Shown: positions 45,835 through 54,148, counted from the first letter of the stretch. The stretch is DNA of 64,000 nucleotides from Pseudomonadota bacterium (GCA_002747395.1 PDPE01000030.1:1-64000), one strand, 5' to 3'. The notes: generated by a model not told the origin, from the letters alone. Numbers and translations are program-made.

Positions 45835-47508
45835 CTATTTACCGCCACCGGCCGGGCCCCTGCTGCGAACGGAAGGCCCGGCACCACGTATACTTGAAGC
45901 CTTTCCCCGGTTGCCTCTGCTGCGGTGAGTTCTTTTTACCTGCCCCGGATAGCGCCTGGCATACTCCGAACTGCCGTACCCTCCTTTCCCCCTGGAATAG
46001 GTATGGGAACCGTAAGTGCCGTATTCCCGATTTTCACCATAATAAGGTTTGCCGCGCTGACGACGATGATACACATCCCAGTCGTGATAGGAGTAACCGC
46101 GCCCCCCGGGCATCAAGGCATTCAAAAATGCATACATGCCGTAGTAATGCCAAAAACTCGTACCCGAGCTGTCTGTTTTCCACTCGCCGTATTGATTCAT
46201 TCCGGTTGGATGTCCATTCACCATTTTCGGTGATGCAACCATTGCCAGGCCGACAGGTTCAGCCCTGGTGAGGGAATCCTCCTTGAAATAGCCATAGGGC
46301 TTGGTAAAAATTGCCATACCCAGGTTATCCAGTTGTTGCCAAAAAGCCTCCTCTTTGACTTCCACCCAGCCAGACCGGGTCTGTTTTTCGTTAGCGATAT
46401 CCAGGTATTTGTGGAAGCTTCGGGTAAAGGTCTTTTCCACCCAGTAATCTGCTTCGGTGTGAGAACGGCTCATGCTGGTACGTTTACCAATATTCAGGCC
46501 GTTCCAGTATTTATCGGGAATTTGCAACCTGAATACCGGACGCCCCCAATGGCTTCTCAAGGTGGCGATGAGGTCTCCGGTATAGCTGTCAAAGAACTCA
46601 AAGAGTTGCCCATCAACCCTTTTGGCAGCGTAGCCATACCTTGAGCCTTCTCCACAGGTTTCACGTTCACACCAGGATGCCCGGCTTATTTGTATATAGT
46701 AATCAATTTTTTGATCCGTCAAAATTCGGGTGTAACTGGTGTACAGCTCATCCAGTTTTGCTCTGGTCGTTGCTTCATACTTCCTGATATCATCCAGAAT
46801 CCTGAGCATGGCATCTCTGGCATCACCCAGAATCGAGTAGTCGGCACTGCTGTTATTTTTATGCTTGTCAAACTGGGTCTGAACCGCTTTATGCTGCTTT
46901 TCTGCGCGATTGACATAGTCGTCCATCTTCGCCATACGCTTGTCCAGGTCTTCACTTTTGTGGCTGTAGTCCTTTTTCACTTTCTGACCACGAGCCTTCA
47001 ACTTCTTCTGGAGTTCATGGGCTTCTGACAGGGCGTCACTGGCAGTTCGATGATAAAGCGGCGCGTTTTTCCTGACCTGGACAAGATGATCCCAGCGACT
47101 GTTCGGATAGTTGGCATCCGCCAGCGACCGGGCCAGCAAGGCATCAAATGCCGCAAGCTGACGAGAAAAGGCCGTGGTATCCTCCGGTTTATCCCTTTCG
47201 TATAGCTGTTTCAGCTCTTTTTCGTACATTGCCCTGGCCCTGGTCAGGCTGTTTCGGGCCAACTGGAACCGGCCTTCCCATTTGCCCCTGTTCGCATAGG
47301 GTTCTGCAAAACCCCAGTCGTCAGACTTTTTGCGTTGGTCGTACGCTTGCCGAATACCTTTCAGTTTTTCCTCATGCTCTTTCAGTTGCCGGGGAATTTT
47401 TTCATATCGAAGTACCAAATTGTCGGGCAATCCGGAGCAGGCCACCAATACACTGGAAAACAGTGCAACAATAAGCCACCGGAGCCATAGCTTGTTCAGG
47501 GCTGGCAA
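45835..47508 (-). CDS. Large lipoprotein with coiled coil and Tyr/Gly/Arg-rich tail
   Basis: A 557-residue lipoprotein starting at TTG 47508: a strong AAGGAGG lies eight bases upstream, and the signal PALNKLWLRWLIVALFSSVL ends in the lipobox LVAC. Residues 40-250 are charged and helical (EEKLKGIRQAYDQRKKSDDW, KMDDYVNRAEKQHKAVQTQF), then a folded region with cysteines (SWCERETCGEGSRYGY) and aromatic-rich segments (TSFWHYYGMYAFLNALMPGG). The last 85 residues are low complexity, rich in Tyr, Gly, Arg and Ser, ending in RGPAGGGK. I know no family. It lies between DUF4178 (13-base gap) and DUF350 (22-base gap) and is surely part of the system, presumably its outer or periplasmic component. Confidence 0.75.
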   Translation of the reverse strand: MPALNKLWLRWLIVALFSSVLVACSGLPDNLVLRYEKIPRQLKEHEEKLKGIRQAYDQRKKSDDWGFAEPYANRGKWEGRFQLARNSLTRARAMYEKELKQLYERDKPEDTTAFSRQLAAFDALLARSLADANYPNSRWDHLVQVRKNAPLYHRTASDALSEAHELQKKLKARGQKVKKDYSHKSEDLDKRMAKMDDYVNRAEKQHKAVQTQFDKHKNNSSADYSILGDARDAMLRILDDIRKYEATTRAKLDELYTSYTRILTDQKIDYYIQISRASWCERETCGEGSRYGYAAKRVDGQLFEFFDSYTGDLIATLRSHWGRPVFRLQIPDKYWNGLNIGKRTSMSRSHTEADYWVEKTFTRSFHKYLDIANEKQTRSGWVEVKEEAFWQQLDNLGMAIFTKPYGYFKEDSLTRAEPVGLAMVASPKMVNGHPTGMNQYGEWKTDSSGTSFWHYYGMYAFLNALMPGGRGYSYHDWDVYHRRQRGKPYYGENREYGTYGSHTYSRGKGGYGSSEYARRYPGQVKRTHRSRGNRGKASSIRGAGPSVRSRGPAGGGK

Positions 47509-47521
47509 ACCATCGTCCTCC

Positions 47522-48148
47522 TTATGTAACACAAGCCAACTGCAGTATTTCCATGTCGGTCGGTCTTATCTGTTTGCTGAGAAATGCCTCTCGTTCCGGT
47601 CGTTCATCGCCATCTTCATGCCATGCTTCAATGGTAAGATAGCGGCCCCTGCTCCCTTCGAACTCATAGGCCCTCATTGGCAGGCCATCCTTGCGTTTGT
47701 CTTTGGAATATCGTCCGGCCCAGGTGTCATCTTCAACATAGTGAAATGACGAACCATTCACAGTGACTTCGCCGGCTTCTTCATCTGCAATTTCTTCCAA
47801 CGCAGCATGAGTCAGCGAGTTTCCGTGATAGTGAATTTCACGTATTGTCACCAGAGATTCAGTGAGGCTGATTTCCAGCCCGTCATCAACCTCCCATTCC
47901 AGCCAGGCTCTTTCCCCGGTATGCAAGTTAAACAATTCCAGCTCGGTAACCCAGTAATCTGTTTTTCTTGTCGAGAAATCTTTCCACCTGACATCAAGGT
48001 AATAGCCAACGGATTTGACCTGATAGGTCTTGCCTTCGATAGTGACAAAGCCCCCCGCCACCAGATCCTCTATCCTGTTCTGGCGACGTTTTTCCGGTGC
48101 CGTCGGGTGGAGTTGCCGTATCGCATCAATGCGCGCCTGTATATCCAT
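47522..48148 (-). CDS. DUF4178 domain protein
   Basis: A 208-residue soluble protein; ATG shares one base with the telA stop (TAATG), so translation is coupled. After a short helical start (MDIQARIDAIRQLHPTAPEK) it carries one DUF4178 beta-rich domain: VTIEGKTYQVKSVGYYLDVR, YWVTELELFNLHTGERAWLE, VTVNGSSFHYVEDDTWAGRY, and FEGSRGRYLTIEAWHEDGDE. No signal peptide or membrane helix. The domain is common in operons with DUF350 and polyamine synthases. It may act as an adaptor at the cytosolic membrane face; this is inference from neighbours. Confidence 0.83.
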   Translation of the reverse strand: MDIQARIDAIRQLHPTAPEKRRQNRIEDLVAGGFVTIEGKTYQVKSVGYYLDVRWKDFSTRKTDYWVTELELFNLHTGERAWLEWEVDDGLEISLTESLVTIREIHYHGNSLTHAALEEIADEEAGEVTVNGSSFHYVEDDTWAGRYSKDKRKDGLPMRAYEFEGSRGRYLTIEAWHEDGDERPEREAFLSKQIRPTDMEILQLACVT

Positions 48149-49317
48149 TATTCCTTAACCACCTCACCATCAATAACCGGAGACTCTCCATCTCTGGCAT
48201 CTTTCAACCCCTGGGCAACCGGTGACAATTCCCGAGTCATCGATTCGAGCTTCGCACTGGCTTCCCTGGCCTTGATGGTGCTCGTTGCCATGGTTTCGTT
48301 GGCCTTGTTCACAGCCTGAACCAGTTGGTCAAAACCCTGCTCCAGCTTTTCCAGCGCGATCACAGGATTGTTGTAAAGATCACCAATCTCATCCGCAGCC
48401 TTATTGACGGCCTCAGCATTCTGCTGCATGAGATCCCCCAGACCTTCCTGAAAGCTTGCCACCGCTTGCTGCACGGTAGCCTGTTTGGCCAATGCTGCCT
48501 GGATTCTCAATGCATTGGTCATAACCATGGGGCCGACGGTCAGGGCACTGTCAATTTGCTCACCTAACAACTCGTTGGACTGAATGGTTTGGTCGATGCT
48601 GATAAAAAACTGAACCGCCGCCTGCTCCATGGTTCTGAGGTCTCGAACCCGGCGCGCCGCCTTGTTCAGCACACTTGCGAGCTTCTGCTCTTCTTGCACA
48701 TCCGGTTGGGCACCCGGATCCCTGGCTTTTTGCATCTCTTCTATTTTTTTGATGAACAACTCACCAACATGAATCTCGCCCTGAATCTCTCTTTGCGCCT
48801 CGGCGATCTGGTCATACTGATGCTCCAGCTCGATACTGGTTTGCAGCAGATCATCTTTACCTTCTCTCAGGCCGTTAAGAATCTGATTCACATGCTTCTG
48901 CATCGGCTCGTACTTGTGGACAAAGCTCGACACGGCCTTGCGTTTAATGCTTTTTGGCATCCAGGAGAACCACCAGGAATTGTGCAGCGAATGCGGATTC
49001 AGCTCATCCATGGCACTTCGCAATTCAAGCAATTTTTCACCGGAAGGTGATTTCCCGTCCAGACTTTGCAAAAGGCTGCCTACACTGCCGGCCATCAATG
49101 TATTCGCCTTTGTCATCTTGTCTTGAGAGGAGGCACCCAGAGCATCCATCGCACGCATCAGAGCCGGCCCGGCTTTTTCTTTGACCTGCTCTACCAATTG
49201 CATGCTCTTCTCTTTCATTTTCGAGATATCGTCACTCTTCGCCCATTTTGGTGCTTTCACCACATCGGTTATGGCCGTATCGGTTTTGGTTGTATCGGTT
49301 TTGGTTGTATCAGTCAT
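48148..49317 (-). CDS. TelA/KlaA toxic-anion-resistance family protein
   Basis: A 389-residue cytosolic, mostly helical protein of the TelA family (PF05816), first named for tellurite resistance. Family features: SLLQSLDGKSPSGEKLLELR, MDELNPHSLHNSWWFSW-type linker, KYEPMQKHVNQILNGLREGK, and the conserved C-terminal helices DQTIQSNELLGEQIDSALTV, then GPMVMTNALRIQAALAKQAT. The N-terminus is unusual: MTDTTKTDTTKTDTAITDVV is encoded by a 15-base unit repeated three times (49267-49311). Next gene upstream is 17 bases away; the next downstream overlaps by one base. In this operon it may occupy the place taken by PspA-like proteins in related clusters. Confidence 0.88.
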   Translation of the reverse strand: MTDTTKTDTTKTDTAITDVVKAPKWAKSDDISKMKEKSMQLVEQVKEKAGPALMRAMDALGASSQDKMTKANTLMAGSVGSLLQSLDGKSPSGEKLLELRSAMDELNPHSLHNSWWFSWMPKSIKRKAVSSFVHKYEPMQKHVNQILNGLREGKDDLLQTSIELEHQYDQIAEAQREIQGEIHVGELFIKKIEEMQKARDPGAQPDVQEEQKLASVLNKAARRVRDLRTMEQAAVQFFISIDQTIQSNELLGEQIDSALTVGPMVMTNALRIQAALAKQATVQQAVASFQEGLGDLMQQNAEAVNKAADEIGDLYNNPVIALEKLEQGFDQLVQAVNKANETMATSTIKAREASAKLESMTRELSPVAQGLKDARDGESPVIDGEVVKE

Positions 49318-49334
49318 CGCTTTCGCTTTCCTTG

Positions 49335-49916
49335 TTAAATAGTAAACCTGTGTTTGATAAAAGTGGCCTTGGCCTGAAATTCGTTGCTCTTTTTCTGGCT
49401 TAACAAATCACCAACTTCTTTTAATTCATTACACATCGCCTGCTGGCCGGAGACAAGGTCTGCCACTACATTCTCGTCAGATTGCGACTCCCTGCCGAGA
49501 GCCAAGTAAGGCGATACAGCACGATTTGGCAGATAGTCCGTCGCGATACGATACACTACCCACTTGAGTTCACCGTCTTCGAGCTCGCGATCCACTCTTG
49601 GCAACAGCGCAATCAATGCATCGATTGTTTCTTCGACAGCATTTCTCGCTGCCTCTACCGGGCAGGATAAACGCAGTTTCAAATTCAATTCCGCAATATC
49701 ATTCAACACGCTATCCAGTGTTTGTGCGGTTTCAACATCGGCTGCAGCCGGGGCAGTGTTTCCTTTCTTGTAAAACAGGTAATAACTGACTACGGCTGCA
49801 ACAACGCCAATCAATAAACCGATTACTGCCCCCATTAAAAAAAAGCCTGCCAACCCGACAAAGCCACCCACCATTATTGCGATAAGCAAAGCATTATTCG
49901 ATTTCTTATCATCCAT
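49335..49916 (-). CDS. Two-helix membrane protein, first gene of the TelA operon
   Basis: A 193-residue protein. Residues 9-45 form a helical hairpin in the membrane (LLIAIMVGGFVGLAGFFLMG, then AVIGLLIGVVAAVVSYYLFY), and residues 60-193 are a soluble helical domain (VETAQTLDSVLNDIAELNLK, EETIDALIALLPRVDRELED, LGRESQSDENVVADL). The family is not recognised; similar short membrane proteins often lie beside TelA. AGGA is eleven bases upstream of the ATG. The predicted promoter is 77 bases away, making it the first gene. It probably anchors the cytosolic TelA/DUF4178 pair to the inner membrane (inference). Confidence 0.7.
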   Translation of the reverse strand: MDDKKSNNALLIAIMVGGFVGLAGFFLMGAVIGLLIGVVAAVVSYYLFYKKGNTAPAAADVETAQTLDSVLNDIAELNLKLRLSCPVEAARNAVEETIDALIALLPRVDRELEDGELKWVVYRIATDYLPNRAVSPYLALGRESQSDENVVADLVSGQQAMCNELKEVGDLLSQKKSNEFQAKATFIKHRFTI

Positions 49917-49992
49917 ACGAAAAAAATCCTGTTTTTAACAAACATCCTTTTGCCTTTCCTGCATATTTATGAAAAAGCAAAGCTTCGCGCAT

Positions 49993-50021
49993 TATCTACG
50001 AAATCACCCGGGGTCTGTCCA
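49993..50021 (-). promoter_or_regulatory. Candidate promoter of the TelA-polyamine operon
   Basis: On the minus strand TGGACA (complement of 50016-50021) and TAGATA (complement of 49993-49998) are 17 bases apart. The gap 49917-50306 shows no gene; apart from this promoter it holds only the hairpin at 50202-50237. No obvious sigma-54 or CpxR-type box was noticed. Confidence 0.45.
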
Positions 50022-50201
50022 GACTTTTTTTCATATTTGACGGCCGGGTCTGGATGAATCGGGCAATACCGCTTCCTGGTGAACAGGAACATCGGGAAGG
50101 AAATCAATTGGCTCTGAAGGGAAAGCCGTCGGGGTACGGATCAGGGCAGGGAAGTTGACGATACGAACAGAGTATATCTGATCAGAAAACATGCTACCTG
50201 A

Positions 50202-50237
50202 CCGGAAAACACGGCAAACCCAAGCTGTGTTTTCCGG
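50202..50237 (-). terminator. Perfect 11-bp hairpin after the YdcH-like gene
   Basis: CCGGAAAACAC (50202-50212) pairs with GTGTTTTCCGG (50227-50237) around a 14-base loop, 70 bases beyond the stop of the DUF465 gene. No T-tract, so termination strength is uncertain. Confidence 0.45.
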
Positions 50238-50306
50238 AGTGAAGCTCTTTCTGTTGATGTAGTCAGTTCACACCGACAATAACACCGGTTGATTTTTAAA
50301 AACGGA

Positions 50307-50549
50307 CTATTTTGCTGCAACCAGCTTTTGGTACAACATGTCTTTCAATTCGGCTCGCTGGTGCTTCAGTTGATGCATTTCAGTATCATCAATGGGTGCG
50401 CTATTCAATTCCAGTTCCCGAATTTCCTCATCAATAGCGTTATAACGTTTGCATTCGCTGGCAAATGTTTCATCGGAATCTATCAGCCGGGCGATGGTGC
50501 TCTTGTACTCTGGAAAGTCATGCGTTAAAGAATGGTCTTCTCCTAACAT
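50307..50549 (-). CDS. YdcH/DUF465 family small protein
   Basis: An 80-residue protein with AAGGAG upstream of the ATG. HSLTHDFPEYKSTIARLIDS, FASECKRYNAIDEEIRELE and LKHQRAELKDMLYQKLVA are the two-helix pattern of DUF465 (YdcH), a small family forming an antiparallel coiled coil, of unknown function. Length is normal. It stands alone, with wide spacers on both sides. Confidence 0.88.
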   Translation of the reverse strand: MLGEDHSLTHDFPEYKSTIARLIDSDETFASECKRYNAIDEEIRELELNSAPIDDTEMHQLKHQRAELKDMLYQKLVAAK

Positions 50550-50820
50550 GTTTTGCTCCTTGTTTTAATCAAAAAATAGTATTCAAACTGCAAACACTGT
50601 ATTCAGCCATCAACATATCTAAAAGCCGTTTTGAATTTCCTGTTTATTGCAGGCCTGGACCTTGTTGGGCAGCTTATGCCGGATTATAAAGCAAGAGACC
50701 CGGTCTTTTCCAGATTCAACCGCTCAGATAGTGCATGCCGAAGCCGATTTCCTGTTCACACCCGGGAGCAAGGCATCTGCTGTTTTGCCTGTAACAGCGC
50801 GGATCAGTAACAGGTGCTTT

Positions 50821-51150
50821 TCAGGATTTGATATCAAGGTAACCCCGCTGAATGGATATCTCGAAAGATTTCGCCCCATCCGCCAATTCGACAAACCGTT
50901 TGCGATAAGCTCTTAACCGCTTGAATTCTTCCGCAGAAGGCAGGTCATCGGAGCCATAATACTTGTTGCACAAATCATGCAGGTGTTTCAGATAACTGGC
51001 TCTGGTTCGGGCGACCAGGTCGATAATAGGCTTGAGGTCGTCTATTGCCAACTCTTCGATCAGGGGGTTTATTCGCTCCCGATTTCCCTGTCTCATAATA
51101 TGCTCAAACTGCATAAGGATCCGGTTGATGTCTTTATCTTTGTCTGACAT
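50821..51150 (-). CDS. Small helical protein, unknown function
   Basis: A 109-residue soluble protein with GGAG six bases upstream of the ATG. It is charged and helical: DKDINRILMQFEHIMRQGNR, LAIDDLKPIIDLVARTRASY, LHDLCNKYYGSDDLPSAEEF, then KRLRAYRKRFVEL. The last 16 residues look like a short beta hairpin. No family recognised and no catalytic pattern. Its clean ribosome site, codon use and own spacer with a perfect 16-base duplication upstream suggest a real gene. Confidence 0.6.
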   Translation of the reverse strand: MSDKDKDINRILMQFEHIMRQGNRERINPLIEELAIDDLKPIIDLVARTRASYLKHLHDLCNKYYGSDDLPSAEEFKRLRAYRKRFVELADGAKSFEISIQRGYLDIKS

Positions 51151-51179
51151 TGGCTACTCCGCACTTTTTTGTATCGCTG

Positions 51180-51213
51180 CCTTTGGCAATTTCCAGACCT
51201 TTGGCAATTTCCA
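51180..51213. repeat. Perfect 16-base direct repeat, period 18
   Basis: CCTTTGGCAATTTCCA occurs at 51180-51195 and 51198-51213. The surrounding gap 51151-51506 also contains AATCGAACGCTTTC/AATCGAGTGCTTTT and TTTTCATCTACCCT/GTTCATCTACAAG duplications, and no gene that I can support. Confidence 0.85.
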
Positions 51214-51506
51214 ATGAGAAGGGATGAAACAGCAAACACTTGCACCTGATTCCAAACAATCGAACGCTTTCAAAAAATCGAGTGCTTTTAAAAAAACGAA
51301 AATCCAGCCCGGTTAACCGTTTTCATCTACCCTGTTCATCTACAAGCATAGTAAAAGAATCTCTCGTCAACCAGAGCGAAAAAACCATGAACCCAAGACC
51401 CGGCTATCCTGTTTACAACAGACTGTTTGATCTCATCTGACCGGTTTGCCATAACGCCCCCTGTCTGCCAGACTTATTGGCGACATGTGGTATCGAGTTT
51501 ATCGCC

Positions 51507-52067
51507 ATGCAGCTGCCAATACCCAAAAAACTGACACAAAAGCGTATTGCCGTAATGGAGAACCAGGGCACCATGCGGAGTGTTTTTCAGACTTGCCTGA
51601 AGAAAATGGGATTCACCTCGGTTGACTGTGTAATGGACGGTTCAGAGGGCCTGCTGTTTCTGCAGAATAATGCTGTTGATCTGGTTATTTGTGACTGGGA
51701 CATGCCCAAAACGGGTGGACTGGAAGTGTTGCAGGTTATTCGGTCTTGTGAAAACACGCGCAATCTGCCATTCATCATGGTTTCCTCCTCCTCGGAGCAG
51801 GGGCGGATCAAAAGCGCTATCGACAGTGGCGTTTCCGACTTCCTTATCAAACCATTTCAACCTGTTCACCTTGCCCAAAAGGTGGTTCACCTTCTTACTC
51901 ATTCTGTTCACAGGCCCGAACGGCTTAAAAACCGGCAATCCGAACAGGCACAGGCTGTCAGCAAAAAGGAAAGCGTCAACAACCAGGAACAAACAGACAC
52001 TGACGACCTGATGATAGAGACATTGACAAATAAACCCAAAACAGCGAACAGGCCAAAAACCGGCTAG
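51507..52067 (+). CDS. Single-domain CheY-like response regulator with charged tail
   Basis: A 186-residue cytosolic protein. I use ATG 51507; a TTG at 51477 is also in frame. Residues 12-128 are a receiver domain: phosphoacceptor Asp63 in LVICDWDMPKTGG, Ser/Thr position in FIMVSSSSE, and Lys115 in DFLIKPFQP. The acidic pair after strand one is unusual, reading E18-N19 (IAVMENQGT), which can change Mg binding. The remaining 55 residues are polar and probably disordered (KKESVNNQEQTDTDDLMIET). There is no output domain, so it should act by protein-protein contact. No partner kinase is adjacent. Confidence 0.8.
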   Translation: MQLPIPKKLTQKRIAVMENQGTMRSVFQTCLKKMGFTSVDCVMDGSEGLLFLQNNAVDLVICDWDMPKTGGLEVLQVIRSCENTRNLPFIMVSSSSEQGRIKSAIDSGVSDFLIKPFQPVHLAQKVVHLLTHSVHRPERLKNRQSEQAQAVSKKESVNNQEQTDTDDLMIETLTNKPKTANRPKTG

Positions 52068-52133
52068 CAACGCGGCACAAAAACCGGAAAAAGGTAGAGA
52101 AACAGACTCGCAGTCAAAAGTAATCTGCAGGAA

Positions 52134-52691
52134 TCACTGCCTGCCTGTTTCCTCGGGAAAACTGTTCGCCTTGTTCTCTGCCTCCCCCAAACGATCCAGG
52201 GTTCCAACATCCAACACAGGGGAAGCATCAATATGCTGTGCATCCATCATTTGGGCAACGCGCTGAAGTGCAGAGATAATCATTGTTTGCTCCCACTCCT
52301 GCAGGTCGGCATACTGCCGGGCAAACTGGTCCTGAAGCGGAATCGGCGCACTTTTCAATACTTCCAGCGCGTTATCAGTGAGGTAGGCATGTACCTTTCT
52401 CTTGTCTTCTCTGGATCGCTCCCTGTAGACCAGTTTACGCTTTTCAAGACGATCAAGAATTGTCGTCACTGTTGCCTGGCTGAGGCTCATATCATTGGCA
52501 ATTTCACCAATGGTCACTTCACCTCTGCTACGAATAGTCTGCAAAAGGAGAATCTGGGGAGCGGTCAACCCGGTGGTTTTGGCAAGATGTTTTGAATGCA
52601 GATCGGTCGCTCTGATCACTCGCCGCAAGGCAACCAGCACTTCTTCAATACGATTCAAGGCAGCACTCTCACTAATGGGTAAAAACCGCAT
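52134..52691 (-). CDS. MarR-family transcriptional regulator
   Basis: A 185-residue regulator. The start at ATG 52691 (RFLPISESAALNRIEEVLVA) fits the family; a much longer frame reaching into the neighbouring oxygenase gene is unlikely. The winged helix is clear: TTGLTAPQILLLQTIRSRGE, VTIGEIANDMSLSQATVTTI, LDRLEKRKLVYRERSREDKR, KVHAYLTDNAL. The last 30 residues extend beyond a typical MarR. It follows the 2OG-Fe(II) oxygenase gene on the same strand by 76 bases; ligand and targets are unknown. Confidence 0.85.
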   Translation of the reverse strand: MRFLPISESAALNRIEEVLVALRRVIRATDLHSKHLAKTTGLTAPQILLLQTIRSRGEVTIGEIANDMSLSQATVTTILDRLEKRKLVYRERSREDKRKVHAYLTDNALEVLKSAPIPLQDQFARQYADLQEWEQTMIISALQRVAQMMDAQHIDASPVLDVGTLDRLGEAENKANSFPEETGRQ

Positions 52692-52767
52692 TATATCCAG
52701 ACAAGTCCAAATGGGTAGCGTTTTGATCGGTCTTTTTTCCCGGGTGCAAATCGAATCTGACCAGGGG

Positions 52768-53421
52768 TTATCGCGGCGGATCAACCCGCGAGTCGGAAGA
52801 AGTATTGATTCGAAACCAGCCTGCGATCGAATATCGCTCGCGGTCTGCCGGCAATACTTCGTGAGGAAACTCCTCACTTAAAAACACAACAACGGTTCCC
52901 ATTTCCGGAGTCACCCTTATTCCAGTGGTGTCACTCTCACCCTGATACAGAACAAGCTGTCCACCATCATCGGGTGACCAGTCTTTGTTCAGGTAAACGA
53001 CCATAGACAGCACCCGGTTGGCCTGCCCCCTGAAGGAATCCAGATGGCGCTGATAAAAATCACCCGGCTGGTAACGGGCAAAATGGCTTTCAAACGAGAA
53101 CAATCCCAAAAACAGTCGGCGGTTCAGATGAGTCTGCAACCCGGATGCCCACTCAAGCCATTGTTTCCCTGCCGGTGAATCATTGGTAATCCAGCAAATA
53201 TCATCAGTACGCACCTGTTCATCCTGCTGGTGAGCCTGGCCACGCCCTACTCCCGCCGAAGAATAAGACTGCTCCTCCATCCGATCAAGACATTCCCTGA
53301 GTGCCGAAGCGAGAGAAACAGGCAGAGCCTGCGGATTGATGCTATACCCCTTTTCCATAAGATCCCGGGCAATGGACTCGAACAGCACAGCATTCGGCTC
53401 ATTTTCCGTATTACACGTCAT
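52768..53421 (-). CDS. 2OG-Fe(II) oxygenase, prolyl-4-hydroxylase-like
   Basis: A 217-residue cytosolic dioxygenase with a double-stranded beta-helix. The iron ligands are visible as H126-x-D128 in FYQRHLDSF and His187 in EEFPHEVLPA; Arg196 in RERYSIAGWF binds 2-oxoglutarate. Strands VLSMVVYLNKDWSPDDGGQL and GTVVVFLSEEFPHEVL are typical. N-terminal 100 residues are helical with TDDICWITND. Such small bacterial P4H-like enzymes hydroxylate protein or small-molecule targets; the substrate here is unknown. It lies upstream of a MarR-family gene and may be controlled by it. Confidence 0.88.
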   Translation of the reverse strand: MTCNTENEPNAVLFESIARDLMEKGYSINPQALPVSLASALRECLDRMEEQSYSSAGVGRGQAHQQDEQVRTDDICWITNDSPAGKQWLEWASGLQTHLNRRLFLGLFSFESHFARYQPGDFYQRHLDSFRGQANRVLSMVVYLNKDWSPDDGGQLVLYQGESDTTGIRVTPEMGTVVVFLSEEFPHEVLPADRERYSIAGWFRINTSSDSRVDPPR

Positions 53422-53554
53422 ACCATAATACCCCCTCTTGATGTATTTCCCATGTTTTCACGCTCCAACTGCCCCATTCAGGCCCTTGCACAGAGACCAG
53501 GGGCCAGTCGAAGCGACTTGTGCGAGAAGGCCAAAGGTATCAACCTGGTAACAT

Positions 53555-54148
53555 TTACAGCTTCTTGACATATAAACTATCAACATACATGACCTCACAG
53601 GCTCCACTACCCGTATCATTCCGGGTTAGCGAGCTGACCCAGTGCCAGCCATCTTCGGCTTCCACTTTCACCAATTTGCCCCTTAACTCGACGATATCCC
53701 CTTTGCGCACGGCTTTAAGCAGTGTTTCCACCGCCCCGTCAGCAGGAATAATATGCGTATTTGCACTGTTCCTTTCCACTACGGAACGGGGAACAGGAAG
53801 GTTGTCTGACCGCCATCGATACCAGCGGCCGGATTGGGTTATTTCAATGCGGGCCAAATTGCTCTCGTCTGACATTTCCCGCCAGCCCAGTGCCAGATCG
53901 ACGGGAGCCAGATCGGATTCGCGATCATGGCTGTAGCTCTCTTTTGACAACACCTTTGCTGTCAAATGATAATCTGCCAATGGTGTGAGAGTATAACCTT
54001 TGAAGGAAAAACTCTCACCATTCACTGATTTTGTCTGTATCGGCACTTCCGGTGCGAGCACACCAGGCCCATAACTCACGCTGTCTTCCCTGATAAAAAC
54101 GTACCAGAAAATCAGAGCGGCAATTAAGAAAAGGGCAACGTTTTTCAT
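53555..54148 (-). CDS. Exported or membrane-anchored protein, unknown
   Basis: A 197-residue protein with GGAG seven bases upstream of the ATG. N-terminal helix KNVALFLIAALIFWYVFIRE acts as signal anchor. The rest is periplasmic: YTLTPLADYHLTAKVLSKES, DLAPVDLALGWREMSDESNL, QSGRWYRWRSDNLPVPRSVV, THIIPADGAVETLLKAVRKG, DIVELRGKLVKVEAEDGWHW, SLTRNDTGSGACEVMYVDSL. The final part looks like an OB-type nucleic-acid or ligand fold (VELRGKLVKVE) but this is weak. Proteins of this shape are common next to hypothetical genes in marine gammaproteobacteria; no function known to me. Confidence 0.65.
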   Translation of the reverse strand: MKNVALFLIAALIFWYVFIREDSVSYGPGVLAPEVPIQTKSVNGESFSFKGYTLTPLADYHLTAKVLSKESYSHDRESDLAPVDLALGWREMSDESNLARIEITQSGRWYRWRSDNLPVPRSVVERNSANTHIIPADGAVETLLKAVRKGDIVELRGKLVKVEAEDGWHWVSSLTRNDTGSGACEVMYVDSLYVKKL

